The notes beneath the pieces were generated by a model that was not told where the DNA came from, ran no database searches, and saw only the letters and a program-made list of their open reading frames with translations. From positions 159,663 through 223,662 of the forward strand of contig NZ_JACSQV010000007.1 of NCBI RefSeq assembly GCF_014836445.1: a stretch of 64,000 nt of DNA, written 5' to 3'. This document shows, one piece after another, positions 17,766-26,448 of this stretch. Origin of the DNA: Cellulomonas avistercoris (lineage in GTDB: Bacteria; Actinomycetota; Actinomycetes; Actinomycetales; Cellulomonadaceae). Made by a program: the position numbers and the translations under genes. Position 1 is the first letter of the stretch. Every line of letters begins with the position of its first letter.

Positions 17766-18857
17766 TCAGAGCAGCGCGCGCGCCCGGTCGTACTGCGGGG
17801 GCAGGGGCAGGTCGACGCCCAGGGCCAGCGCCGCCCGGTGGGGCCAGAACGGGTCGACGAGCAGCGGGCGGGCCAGCGCGACGGCGTCGGCGGACCCGCC
17901 GGCGACCACCTGCTCGGCCTGCGCGGGGTCGGTGATGGCGCCCACCGCGATCGTCGGCACGCCCGCCTCGGCCCGCACGCGGGCGGCCAGCGGCACCTGG
18001 TAGCCGGGCTCCACGGGGATGCGGACGCGCGGCAGGTTGCCGCCCGTCGAGACGTGCACCATGTCGACGCCCAGCGGTGCCAGGTCGCGCGCGAGGCGCA
18101 CGGTGTCGTCGCCCGTCCACCCGGCGGGCTCCACCCAGTCGGTCGCGGACACGCGCACCAGCACCGGCAGGTCGTCGGGTACCGCGGCACGCACGGCCGA
18201 CGTGACCTCGCGGGCCAGCCGCGTGCGGTTCTCGAACGAGCCGCCGTACGCGTCGTCGCGCACGTTGGAGTCGGGGGAGCAGAACTGGTGCAGGAGGTAG
18301 CCGTGCGCGGCGTGCACCTCGACCACGTCGTACCCGGCGGCGACGGCGCGACGGGCCGCGGCGGCGAACGCCTCGACGACGCCGGCGATCGCGTCGGTCG
18401 TCAGCGCGGACGGCGTCGGGTGCCCGTCCGCGAACGGCACGGCGCTGGGCCCCACGACCGGCCAGCCGCCCGCGTCGGCGGCCAGCGGACCACCGCTGCG
18501 CCACGGGGCGTCGGTGCTCGCCTTGCGGCCGGCGTGCGCCAGCTGGATGCCCGCGGGCACGCCCTGCGCGTGCAGCAGGTCGACGACCCGCCGGTGCGCC
18601 GCGACCTGCGCGTCGTCCCAGATCCCCAGGTCGAAGGGGCTGATGCGCCCCTCGGGCACGACGGCCGTCGCCTCGACGATCACGAGGGCCGCGCCGCCCG
18701 CCGCGCGCGCACCGTAGTGCTGCACGTGCCAGTCGTTCGGTGCACCCGCGTCCGGGCCGTCGGCGGCGGCCGAGTACTGGCACATCGGCGCCATCCACAC
18801 GCGGTGCGCGAACGTGGTGCCGCGCAGGGTGAGGGGCGAGAAGAGGGCGGAGGGCAT
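17766..18857 (-). CDS. Old yellow enzyme, NADH:flavin oxidoreductase of the YqjM type
   Basis: 363 residues from the ATG at 18857; a longer GTG start adds an unconserved polar leader. PMCQYS places Cys26 and Tyr28 exactly where the thermophilic-like (YqjM) enzymes have them. Other family motifs are VQHYGARAAGGAALVI, QLAHAGRKAS, the histidine-rich VVEVHAAHGYLLHQFCSP, and GGSFENRTRL. It reduces activated C=C bonds of enones or electrophiles with NAD(P)H through FMN. Convergent with the DUF1304 gene. Confidence 0.92.
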   Translation of the reverse strand: MPSALFSPLTLRGTTFAHRVWMAPMCQYSAAADGPDAGAPNDWHVQHYGARAAGGAALVIVEATAVVPEGRISPFDLGIWDDAQVAAHRRVVDLLHAQGVPAGIQLAHAGRKASTDAPWRSGGPLAADAGGWPVVGPSAVPFADGHPTPSALTTDAIAGVVEAFAAAARRAVAAGYDVVEVHAAHGYLLHQFCSPDSNVRDDAYGGSFENRTRLAREVTSAVRAAVPDDLPVLVRVSATDWVEPAGWTGDDTVRLARDLAPLGVDMVHVSTGGNLPRVRIPVEPGYQVPLAARVRAEAGVPTIAVGAITDPAQAEQVVAGGSADAVALARPLLVDPFWPHRAALALGVDLPLPPQYDRARALL

Positions 18858-18959
18858 GTCCTCAGTCTGACCGCTCGCGCCCGGGCCCGGGTCGGTGGCA
18901 CCCGTCGACGTGTCCGACGTCACGGGCGTGGGCGGGCGGACGCGGTGGGGCCGGTGGGC

Positions 18960-19160
18960 TCAGCGCCGGGCGCGGTCCCGCTCGGACTGCTCCGCCCAGC
19001 CGGACGCCTCCAGCGGCGAGTTCCCGGGCACGATCCGCTGGGTCGGCGAGGGTACGCGGACCGGGGGCGGCGTGCGCCGCACCAGGCCGAGAGCTACCGC
19101 GAGCGCTCGCTCGCCGTCACGCCGGACATCGCTCGTGATGCCGACGGTGCGCGTGGACAT
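18960..19160 (-). CDS. Small actinobacterial protein, tandem paralogue 1
   Basis: 66 residues from an ATG at 19160 with GAGGAGGAACAG upstream. Its sequence shares DVRRDGERALAVALGL, VRRTPPPVR, a central IVPG and SPLEASGWAE with the gene at 19332-19532, the same length and same strand. No transmembrane segment or known domain. The strong ribosome site and the paralogue support a real gene. Function unknown. Confidence 0.7.
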   Translation of the reverse strand: MSTRTVGITSDVRRDGERALAVALGLVRRTPPPVRVPSPTQRIVPGNSPLEASGWAEQSERDRARR

Positions 19161-19331
19161 CTGTTCCTCCTCGCCGGGTGGCGACGTGCGGGGTGCTGGT
19201 GTATCCATCGTCGGCACGCCGCCTGCCGGGCTCAAGTGACCTCCGCGGAGATGGTGCGGGAGGTGGTCCACGGGTTACCTCACACCGCACGCCGACGTCC
19301 TGCCGGACGACGTTCCGGCCGCGCAGCGGGG

Positions 19332-19532
19332 CTACCGCTGAGTCGCCACGCGCCTCACGGCCGGCTCCGCCCAGCCCGACGCCTCGAGCGGTGAACGGCC
19401 GGGGACGATCTGCTGCGCGAACGAGGGCAGCCGCACCGGCGGGGGAGTGCGTCGCGCGAGGCCGAGGGCCACGGCGAGCGCTCGCTCGCCGTCCCGCCGG
19501 ACGTCGCTCGCTGTGAGAGCGGTCGTGCTCAT
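19332..19532 (-). CDS. Small actinobacterial protein, tandem paralogue 2
   Basis: 66 residues from an ATG at 19532, ribosome site GGAGGGGA. About two thirds identical by eye to the neighbour 170 bases downstream, including ASDVRRDGERALAVALGLA, RRTPPPVR and IVPGRSPLEASGWAE. The conserved core ends in a tryptophan. It is a tandem duplication rather than a repeat artefact, because both copies keep start, frame and ribosome site. Confidence 0.7.
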   Translation of the reverse strand: MSTTALTASDVRRDGERALAVALGLARRTPPPVRLPSFAQQIVPGRSPLEASGWAEPAVRRVATQR

Positions 19533-19645
19533 CGGGATCCCCTCCCCGGGTCGTGCGCTGAGGTGCCTACGTCCCTCTATCGACAAGGAGAGGCTTGGGG
19601 CTGAGAAGATTCACCCCCGGTCGCGTCGGCTGGCACACTGGCCGC

Positions 19646-20209
19646 GTGAACGACCTGCACGCAGGTCTGATCGCCGGATTCAGCTGGCGGTCCGATCCTC
19701 CGGTCTGGCCCGAGTCGCGCGCGTACTACGCCGACTACAGCGCATGGTGGCGCGACAGCTCGGTCCTCGCCGCGATCGGTCCCGCGCTCGCCGGGCTGTT
19801 CCACGACGCAGAGCCCACGGTCGTCCTCGGGACCGAGTCGCACGGGTTCCTGCTGGGACCGCTCGTGGCGCGTCACCTGGGGATCGGGTTCGCGGCGGTG
19901 CGGAAGAAACCGGAACGCGCCTCGAACGACGAGGTGTGGCTGGTCCGCAGGACTCCGCCCGACTACCGGGATCGGCATCTGGACCTCGCCGTCCGCCGCT
20001 CCGTCCTGCGCACGGGGGACCGGGTGCTCTTCGTCGACGAATGGGCGTCGACGGGCGGGCAAGCACGCGCGTGCCAGCAGCTGGTCGACGACGCCGCTGC
20101 CAGATGGTTGGGTGCCGCCGTCGTCGTGGACGCACTCGAGAACTCGGCGGACCGGCGGGCGCTGAACCTTCGCAGTCTGATCCACGTCCGGGAGCTGAAC
20201 CGTCGTTGA
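19646..20209 (+). CDS. Phosphoribosyltransferase-fold protein
   Basis: 187 residues from a GTG at 19646. The PRPP motif is in VLFVDEWASTGGQA (about residues 126-139), where the two acidic residues of the type I PRTase loop appear as DE, followed by small residues TGG. Upstream, TVVLGTESHGFLLGPLVARHLG gives the first strand-turn-helix and AVRKKPER the flexible region. Overall like adenine/xanthine phosphoribosyltransferases but divergent, so the base substrate is unsure. It may instead be a PRTase-fold regulator. Just upstream of the tRNA-Lys on the opposite strand. Confidence 0.75.
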   Translation: MNDLHAGLIAGFSWRSDPPVWPESRAYYADYSAWWRDSSVLAAIGPALAGLFHDAEPTVVLGTESHGFLLGPLVARHLGIGFAAVRKKPERASNDEVWLVRRTPPDYRDRHLDLAVRRSVLRTGDRVLFVDEWASTGGQARACQQLVDDAAARWLGAAVVVDALENSADRRALNLRSLIHVRELNRR

Positions 20210-20395
20210 CCCCGCTGCGGGGAGCGCGCGGCGGTCCGTGACGTCGGTCCCGAGCTCCAGGGTCGACAGCGGCTCTTGCGGCGGGTGCGTGACGCACGTG
20301 AGGGGGCGGAGCGCCGTGGTCACCGCGCACACCTGGTCGCACCGGCCGCCTTCATGGCCGAAGGAGGCGGGCTGCGGCAAGGTCGCAGGTGAGGG

Positions 20396-20468
20396 TGGGC
20401 CCCGTGGGGATCGAACCCACAACCCGCGGATTAAAAGTCCGCTGCTCTGCCAATTGAGCTAGAGGCCC
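20396..20468 (-). tRNA. tRNA-Lys (anticodon UUU)
   Basis: A 73-nt cloverleaf: acceptor GGGCCTC pairs with GGGGCCC (one G-U), anticodon loop CTTTTAA between GCGGA and TCCGC, T-arm GTGGG-TTCGATC-CCCAC, discriminator A. No encoded CCA. Its 5' flank carries the repeated motif that also marks the end of the defence island. Confidence 0.95.
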
Positions 20469-20500
20469 GGGCCGAGCAGCGATTCACTGAGACAAGCCTC
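20462..20500. repeat. tRNA-Lys-associated motif, copy 1 (left island boundary)
   Basis: GAGGCCCGGG, an unconserved dozen bases, then TTCACTGAGACAAGCCTC. The first bases are the tRNA 5' end. The same arrangement recurs at 35663, 39972 and 41476, so it behaves like a recombination or attachment footprint. Confidence 0.6.
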
Positions 20501-20517
20501 TCGAGAACTCTCGAGAG
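20498..20517. terminator. Perfect 8-bp stem-loop downstream of nuclease remnant copy 1
   Basis: CTCTCGAG, loop AACT, CTCGAGAG. A similar hairpin (about 40002-40020) follows nuclease copy 2. It sits between the remnant's stop and the tRNA, both on the minus strand, so a terminator for the former gene is plausible. There is no T-tract. Confidence 0.4.
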
Positions 20518-20531
20518 AGCCCCTGCTCAGC

Positions 20532-20892
20532 CCTGCGCGTCCGGGCACCCAGGGTACGCGGGCCGCGAGGTCAGGTCGGGGGCGTCGTCGTGGACGTGTC
20601 CGGGGGTTGCCAGAGCGTCGTCGAGCAGCGCGCGCAGCGTCGGGTCATCGGCGTCGACGTCCCGCAGGAGTTTGCTGCGACGGTTCACAGCGAAGCTGGG
20701 ACGCCCGGACGATCAGGAGCGTCAGGCCGTGGTGGGGGATGAGGGATCGTCGGCGCTGGTCGTAGATCGGACGCTGCCCTCCGCGGTGCACGCTGCTGAC
20801 GGTGAGCTGGTCCCGCTTGTCGAAGTGCGTGACCGGGTCGTCGTGCTGACGCTCGTAGACCTCGACGACCAGGGAGAGGTCGGGCTTCGCCC
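20532..20892 (-). pseudogene. DUF559/Vsr-like nuclease remnant, copy 1
   Basis: Decayed copy of the gene best preserved at 40032-40465. The readable part has PDLSLVVEVYERQHDDPVTH and HFDKRDQLTVSSVHRG, and HHGLTLLIVRASQL. In copy 2 the acidic core reads EVDERQHD; here the second acidic residue is Y. The frame breaks after SQL, and the N-terminus is missing because the IS3 remnant begins just beyond it. The pattern of an acidic strand followed by ExD/E and a later Q-H resembles PD-(D/E)xK DUF559 or Vsr nucleases; that comparison is inference. Confidence 0.5.
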
Positions 20893-20936
20893 AGAGAGTT
20901 CCGCGACGACGTCGTGGCCGTGGCTCGCCGCGGGAT

Positions 20937-21303
20937 GCCCTGATCAAGAAGATCGCCCCGGACTTCGGCATCGCCAAGTCGTGCCTGCGCCGCTGGTTGC
21001 GCGACACTGGCGTCGCCGACGGCAACCGGCCGGGGCTCACCCGCACCGAGTCGGCCGAGCTGCGTGAGGCAAACCGCCGGATGCGGTTGCTTGAGCAGGA
21101 GAACGAGGTGCTGCGCCGCGCGGCGGCGTGCCTGTCCTAGGCGCACCTGCCGGGAAAAGCTCTACCCGCTCGTGGGCGATCTCGCCGCCGACGGCATCCC
21201 CGTGGTGGTGACAGGCCGGGTCCTCAAGCTCGCGAGACAGCCCTACTACCGCTGCCTCGCCGCTCCGATCTCCAGGACGACCTCGTGCTGCGCCGGTCCG
21301 TGA
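20937..21303 (+). mobile_element. IS3-family transposase remnant (orfA end plus orfB start)
   Basis: From 20937 one frame gives the OrfA helix-turn-helix and leucine zipper: LIKKIAPDFGIAKSCLRRWL, then ESAELREANRRMRLLEQENE and VLRRAAACLS followed by a stop. A second frame then gives the OrfB beginning, LYPLVGDLAADGIPVVVTGR and VLKLARQPYYRCLAAP. The usual -1 frameshift arrangement of IS3 elements is visible, but the DDE domain and both ends are gone. The remnant abuts the decayed nuclease copy and marks the left end of the defence island. Confidence 0.75.
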
Positions 21304-21396
21304 CCGTAGGAGGATCACTCGGGCGGCGCAGCGTTTTGCGGGTGACGCCCTTGAGGGGTGTGCCAGAGTTGGCAAACGGGCCGACAAGGGAGATTC

Positions 21397-22674
21397 ATGG
21401 CTAAGCGTGGCTTCTTCGCGGAGCTGAACTACCAGGCGCAGCAGGCGGAGAAGGCGCGGCGCCAGCAGCAAGCGGCAGGTTTCCGCGCCCAGGCGCTCGC
21501 AGAGCGAGAGCTGGAACGCTCTCGTGTTGCGGCGGAGCGTGCTCGGGCGAGTGCTTCCCGTGCGTCGGCCGCGGATCAGAAGGCGGCGGAGAAGGAAGCC
21601 GCCCGTCTACACGTCGAGGCGCAGCTTGCCGAGGTCGCTGCACTCAACGCAGATGTGGCGAACGAAGCCACGCAGATCGACGGTCTCCTGGCTTGGACGC
21701 TTGAGGTGGACGACTATGTCGAGCTCGAGAGCCTGAAGGTCATCGTCGAGCATCCGTCGTTCGACCCTGGAAGGCTCGGGGTCGCGACACCGGCGGTGCC
21801 GCCCCTGGTCTACCCTCCTGAGCCCGTGTATGAAGAGCCGCGTGCGCCGGGTGGTGTGTCGGCAGCGTTCGGTGGACGCAAGAAGCATGAGCAAGCGGTC
21901 GAGCAGGCGCGCCAGGCCTTCGACATCGCCCGACGTCGGTGGCACGAAGCGGCGACGGCCTTGCACTCTCAGCACCTCGCAGCGCTGGCGTCGCGCGAAG
22001 AAGTTGAACAGCGGCGGCTCGCGCAGCTTGCCATCGCGGAGGCCACCTACCGCGAAGAGTGCGCGCAGCGCGAAGCGGACGCGGCGGCACGCAACGCAGA
22101 GCTCTCGACGCTGATCAACGAGCTTGCGTTCGACGTCGAGTCCGCGATTCAGGAGTACGTCGGCATCGTCCTGTCGAACTCGGTCTATCCCGAGATCTTT
22201 CCCGTCAGCCACGACCATCGCTTCTCTCTCGAGACCCGGGAGCTGACCCTCACGGCAATCGTGCCCGAGCCGTCGGCAGTGCCTTCCGTGAAGGAGTTCA
22301 AGTACGTCAAGGCCAAGGACGAGATCGTCGCGACAGCCCTCACCGCCAAGGCGCAGAAGGATCGGTACGCCGAGGCGGTCTGGCAGGTGGCCGTCCGAAC
22401 CCTTCACGAAGTCTTCGAGGCGGATCGCGCCGGGAAGATCCGTTCGATCGCGCTGACCGTCGGGGTGAACCGCATATCTCCAGCCACGGGGAAACCCGAG
22501 ACCGTACCCCTCGTTCAGGTCGCCGCCGACCGGGAGACCTTCAGCGGGTTCGATCTGGCCAACATCGTCCCGCAGGCGACCCTGTCCCACTTGGGTGCCG
22601 CACTGTCCAAGTCTCCGTTCGACCTGACACCAGCCGACACGGCTAGGGGTGTGCGGGTCCGGGGACAGGGGTGA
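21397..22674 (+). CDS. Uncharacterised coiled-coil protein coupled to a DUF4041/GIY-YIG gene
   Basis: 425 residues from an ATG at 21397 (AAGGGA upstream). The first 100 residues are a long, charged coiled coil (AERELERSRVAAERARASAS is representative). Residues about 140-170 hold a proline-rich linker, then a second coiled coil (about 175-250). The C-terminal third is globular, with FDVESAIQEYVGIVLSN, EFKYVKAKDEIVATALTA and an IALTVGVNRISPATG strand-rich end. I do not recognise the family; the end vaguely recalls nuclease-fold domains of restriction-system proteins, which is speculation. Its TGA overlaps the GTG of the next gene, so the two are co-translated. Lower G+C than the host flanks. 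Confidence 0.75.
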   Translation: MAKRGFFAELNYQAQQAEKARRQQQAAGFRAQALAERELERSRVAAERARASASRASAADQKAAEKEAARLHVEAQLAEVAALNADVANEATQIDGLLAWTLEVDDYVELESLKVIVEHPSFDPGRLGVATPAVPPLVYPPEPVYEEPRAPGGVSAAFGGRKKHEQAVEQARQAFDIARRRWHEAATALHSQHLAALASREEVEQRRLAQLAIAEATYREECAQREADAAARNAELSTLINELAFDVESAIQEYVGIVLSNSVYPEIFPVSHDHRFSLETRELTLTAIVPEPSAVPSVKEFKYVKAKDEIVATALTAKAQKDRYAEAVWQVAVRTLHEVFEADRAGKIRSIALTVGVNRISPATGKPETVPLVQVAADRETFSGFDLANIVPQATLSHLGAALSKSPFDLTPADTARGVRVRGQG

Positions 22675-24065
22675 AGTTCAACCCGCCGCCCGGATGGCCT
22701 CAGCCGCCCGAGGGCTGGATGCCCCCGCCAGACTGGAATCCGGACCCCGCCTGGCCAGACCCACCTTCGGGTTGGCAGCTGTGGGTCGACGACCAGCCGG
22801 CTGACACCGGAATGCCAGCCGCAGCACCAGCCGTCGACGCCAGCTCGGACAACGCAGAATCGCCCCTTCCAGAACCAAGCCGTGCCCAGGAAACCTCGCA
22901 GCCGCCAACCTCAGCCGCTTCAGATCCAGGCGTACTCCTGCGTCGAATCGCTGAACTCGAGGCGGCGCTCTCTGCCGCGCAGGCCGGAACGGGCGGAGTC
23001 ATCGAACTGAGCGATCAACGCGTCCTCCAGGACGTGGGGATCTACCGGTACCACCACCCCCTTGAGGACGCGGCAGCCTACAAGGAGCGGCTTCACGAGC
23101 TGGAGCAACAGATAGACGTCGTCGTGAAGGACGGCAAAGCCGTTCTCGCGGCAGACCTGTTCACGTTCGACGGGTCGTTGGCGAAAGGTCGGCGGATGGT
23201 CGGTGACCTGTCCAAGCTCATGCTGCGTGCGTACAACGCCGAGGCCGACAACTGCGTCCGATCACTTCGTTCCGGGAACATCAGCACCGCGAAGAAGCGA
23301 CTGGACTCCGCAGTGGCTGCCATCGAGAAGCTGGGCGCGATGATGGAGATGCGGGTCAACCCCGCCTATCACGCACTGCGCCTTGCCGAGCTCGAGCTCA
23401 CGGCCGACTTCCAGATGAAGGTCCAGGAGGAACGCGAGCGCGCCCGTGAGGAGAGGGAGCTGCTGCGGGAGCAGCGGCGCGCTGAGCAGGAACTCGCGGC
23501 GGAGCGCGAGCGGCTCGAGAAGGAGAAGAGCCACTACCTCACCGTGCTGGAGTCGCTACGCGCGCGGGGCGATGACGCTGCAGCAGATGACCTCGCTCAC
23601 CGCCTGGAACAGATCACGGAGGCCATCGCGGCCAACGACTACCGGATCGCGAACATCCGCGCGGGGTATGTCTACGTCATCTCGAACGTCGGCGCCTTCG
23701 GGCCCAACATGGTGAAGATCGGCATGACCCGTCGCCTCGAACCTCACGATCGGATCCGCGAGCTCGGGGACGCGTCCGTCCCGTTCCGCTACGACGTGCA
23801 CGCTCTCTTCTTCTCGGAGGACGCCATCGCCCTCGAGGGCCAGCTGCACAAGGCCTTCGCGGAACGGCGGGTCAATTTCGTCAACGAGCGGCGCGAGTTC
23901 TTCTTTGCCACTCCGAACGAGGTCCGAGCTGTACTTGACGAGAAGGTCGGTGGGCTCCTTGAGTTCACCGAGGATCCGGAGGCCCTCGAGTACTTCCAGA
24001 GCCGAGGACGCTGGCCCGAACTGGGCCGACCATCTCCATCGACGGGTGTTCATGTGAGGCGCTAG
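22671..24065 (+). CDS. DUF4041 and GIY-YIG (T5orf172/MUG113) domain protein
   Basis: 464 residues, GTG start overlapping the previous stop. Residues 1-40 are a proline/tryptophan-rich N-terminus (PPPGWPQPPEGWMPPPDW). About 105-220 matches DUF4041 (VGIYRYHHPLEDAAAYKERL, MRVNPAYHALRLAELELTAD). About 230-310 is a charged coiled coil. About 330-425 is a T5orf172-type GIY-YIG fold: GYVYVISNVGAFGPNMVKIG, TRRLEPHDRIRELGDASVPF, ALEGQLHKAF and NERREFF. DUF4041/GIY-YIG proteins occur in prophages and defence regions and are presumed nucleases. Together with the coiled-coil partner it forms a two-gene unit that I cannot match to a named system. Confidence 0.85.
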   Translation: MKFNPPPGWPQPPEGWMPPPDWNPDPAWPDPPSGWQLWVDDQPADTGMPAAAPAVDASSDNAESPLPEPSRAQETSQPPTSAASDPGVLLRRIAELEAALSAAQAGTGGVIELSDQRVLQDVGIYRYHHPLEDAAAYKERLHELEQQIDVVVKDGKAVLAADLFTFDGSLAKGRRMVGDLSKLMLRAYNAEADNCVRSLRSGNISTAKKRLDSAVAAIEKLGAMMEMRVNPAYHALRLAELELTADFQMKVQEERERAREERELLREQRRAEQELAAERERLEKEKSHYLTVLESLRARGDDAAADDLAHRLEQITEAIAANDYRIANIRAGYVYVISNVGAFGPNMVKIGMTRRLEPHDRIRELGDASVPFRYDVHALFFSEDAIALEGQLHKAFAERRVNFVNERREFFFATPNEVRAVLDEKVGGLLEFTEDPEALEYFQSRGRWPELGRPSPSTGVHVRR

Positions 24066-24570
24066 ATGTCACAAATGAGTGCTGGACCAATGCCCGGGAT
24101 GCCACGGCAGCTTGGGGCGACAAAGTCAGTTGGGTTTTCGCACGCAGGCGGCGCGACCGGGCCCGGGTACGACACGTGCCGTCGGCCCTGGACCTGTGGC
24201 GGCCTTAGCCCGATAACGCGTGAGAACACGCATGCCGTGACTAGGCCGCAATAGGCCGGGTAGTCACATTGTTTGCCCAAGCTCCGGGGTCCATCCCCGC
24301 TCACACCACAGCGCGTCACTGACAGGATCATTGGATGCTCGAGGCGAAGACGCCCCTGCTTGACAACGAAACGACGGAGATTTTGGCGAAAGCCCTCGAC
24401 GGTGGTCCGTCCGATGACATGCCGGTTCTCCCACGAAGGGACGAGGGCGTCAAGGAAGCGCATCGCTCAATCCGGCTCTCAGAACCCGAGCTGTGTGACT
24501 CTTGCGCACAGGAACCGCCGACAGCCGCCGGTCGCCGCGGGGCGCGAGATCGAGGAGGTCGACACCTGCC
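24066..24570. other. Intergenic gap before the Qat operon
   Basis: About 500 bases between the DUF4041 gene and qatA. Reading frames here (one leftward frame at 24062-24463, one rightward at 24335-24574) have no ribosome site, no recognisable domain and erratic codon use. The gap presumably carries the Qat promoter; I see no clear palindrome. Confidence 0.5.
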
Positions 24571-26448
24571 ATGAGCACCGATTATCCCCTGTGGTCCGAC
24601 GAGCCAGCGACACGCGACCTGCTGGCGTTTCGTGCTGTGGCTGAAACCGCAGCTGACTCGATCTTCGATGAGCACCTCGACCCCGTCGCGATCGGGCTTT
24701 CGGGGGCGTGGGGCAGTGGCAAGACCAGCGTGCTCGAACTGATCAAGGCCGAGATCATCGAGCGATCCGCGACCGCGGACGGCAAGGTCTTGGTGATCCC
24801 GACCCAGCCGTGGCGCTACGACCCGGCAGTTGGACCCAAGGAGAGCCTCATTGCCGAGGTGCTCGGCGCGCTGGGAAGGGAGTTCAAGACCGAGGACCCC
24901 GTCGGCAAGGCCGGGCTCGAAGCGTTCAAGAAGCTCGTGCGCAAGGTCAACTGGTCCAAGGCTGTCAAGATGGCGGCCCGCACCGCGCTCACCATGCAAC
25001 TTCCGGACATTGACGACATGTTCGGGCTGGTCAGCGACGACCCAGAGAGCCTCGACGCCGAGAAGGGGATGGCGGCCTTCCGAGACGAGTTCGAGGCACT
25101 CCTCGCCGACCCGGCGCTACAGCACCTGTCGCGTGTGGTGGTCCTCGTCGACGACCTCGACCGCTGCTTGCCGGACACCGTGGTAGAGACGCTCGAAGCG
25201 ATTCGGCTCTTCCTGTCCGCAAAGGGCATGTCGTTCATAATCGCTGCCGATGAGGATCGCGTGGCCGAGGCTATCCAGCAGAAGTTCAAGACCCCCGATG
25301 CCAAGGGTGAGGATGAGGATCCGTCAAAGCTCTACCTGCACAAGATCGTCCAGACGACGATCCCGCTGCCCGCGTTGAGCCGATTCGACACGGAGGCGTA
25401 CCTGTTCCTCCTGCTGGCGAAGGCCGAGCTAGAAGACGATGCCTATGCCGAGTTCGTCGCCAAGTGCGACGAGCTACGCCTGGATGGCGGCAGTCTCGAT
25501 GGCATCGAGGTCACGGCTGGCAGCTCGCTCGCAGGCCATTTGGTCACGGCTGCGCGCCTCACCCCGATCCTGTACGAGAAGTTCCACGGCAATCCGCGCC
25601 GCATCAAGCGCTTCCTGAACGATCTGAATGTCCGCCGGGCCATTGCGAACCGTCGCGGCTTCGAACTCAAGGCCGACGAGGTCGCCAAGCTCATGGTCCT
25701 TGAGCGCATCCTCACCGAGGACTTCCTCACGGTTCTCGACTGGCTGGCGTCTAGCCAGCTTCGAGACAAGCTCGAAGCGCTCGAGCGCGCAGCCAACGGC
25801 CCCGCCGAAGCACCGCCCGAAGAGACTTCCGGCGTTCCGGCGGTGGCTCCCGCGAAGGGCAGGCGAGCGGCCAAGAGCGCACCTCACGAGCAGGAGCCGA
25901 CGCCCGAGCGCGTCGACGCCTTCAGCGACACTCTTCGGCGGTGGGCGAAGCTCCCCCCTGCCCTTGACGCTTCGGCTATCTCGGGCTACCTCTATCTGGC
26001 TGCTTCGTTCGCCAAGATCGAGGTCACTGATACTGGACTGCCCGAGCGCCTTCGTGACCTCGCTGCGGCTCTCACCTCAAGCCTCAAGCTCGACCGTGCT
26101 GGTGTCACTGAGCACTCACTCAACGCGCTACCTGAACCTGATGCGCAGACGCTCGTCGGGTACCTCGGCCGTCGAACGCGCGACCAGCCGAGCATCCAGA
26201 GGTTCACCGCGGAGAGCCTCCTACGCATCGCGGCGCAGCAGCCCTCCACAGTGCCGAGCGTCGTGGCGGCGCTGAAGGGTCTGCCCGCCGGTGATGTCGA
26301 GATGGCGACGATCATTAAGCTGCGCCCGCTCGATCCGGCGACCTACCGACCCGTGCTTGAGGCATGGAAGGCGGGGACCAATGACGCGCAACTCCTGAAT
26401 TCGATCGGCGTCGTCGAGACAACTTGGAGCGGCGGCAATGGGAACTAG
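24571..26448 (+). CDS. qatA: QatA, KAP-family P-loop NTPase of the Qat defence system
   Basis: 625 residues. Walker A GAWGSGKT at 45-52, then a WRYDPAVGPKESL segment typical of KAP NTPases, Walker B VVVLVDDLDRCLPDTV at about 188-203, and AADEDRVAEAIQ sensor region. FHGNPRRIKRFLNDL at about 340-355 is the KAP-family closing motif. The C-terminal third is helical with an acidic/alanine linker. KAP ATPases alone are not diagnostic, but this one is followed directly by qatB, qatC and qatD. The operon protects against phage in E. coli; the mechanism is not settled. The ATG at 24571 follows GAGGAGG at a rather long distance. Confidence 0.92.
   Translation: MSTDYPLWSDEPATRDLLAFRAVAETAADSIFDEHLDPVAIGLSGAWGSGKTSVLELIKAEIIERSATADGKVLVIPTQPWRYDPAVGPKESLIAEVLGALGREFKTEDPVGKAGLEAFKKLVRKVNWSKAVKMAARTALTMQLPDIDDMFGLVSDDPESLDAEKGMAAFRDEFEALLADPALQHLSRVVVLVDDLDRCLPDTVVETLEAIRLFLSAKGMSFIIAADEDRVAEAIQQKFKTPDAKGEDEDPSKLYLHKIVQTTIPLPALSRFDTEAYLFLLLAKAELEDDAYAEFVAKCDELRLDGGSLDGIEVTAGSSLAGHLVTAARLTPILYEKFHGNPRRIKRFLNDLNVRRAIANRRGFELKADEVAKLMVLERILTEDFLTVLDWLASSQLRDKLEALERAANGPAEAPPEETSGVPAVAPAKGRRAAKSAPHEQEPTPERVDAFSDTLRRWAKLPPALDASAISGYLYLAASFAKIEVTDTGLPERLRDLAAALTSSLKLDRAGVTEHSLNALPEPDAQTLVGYLGRRTRDQPSIQRFTAESLLRIAAQQPSTVPSVVAALKGLPAGDVEMATIIKLRPLDPATYRPVLEAWKAGTNDAQLLNSIGVVETTWSGGNGN

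Noticed and set aside
24062..24463. Leftward frame in front of qatA
   Set aside because: No ribosome site, no domain, irregular codon use and overlap with the DUF4041 stop.
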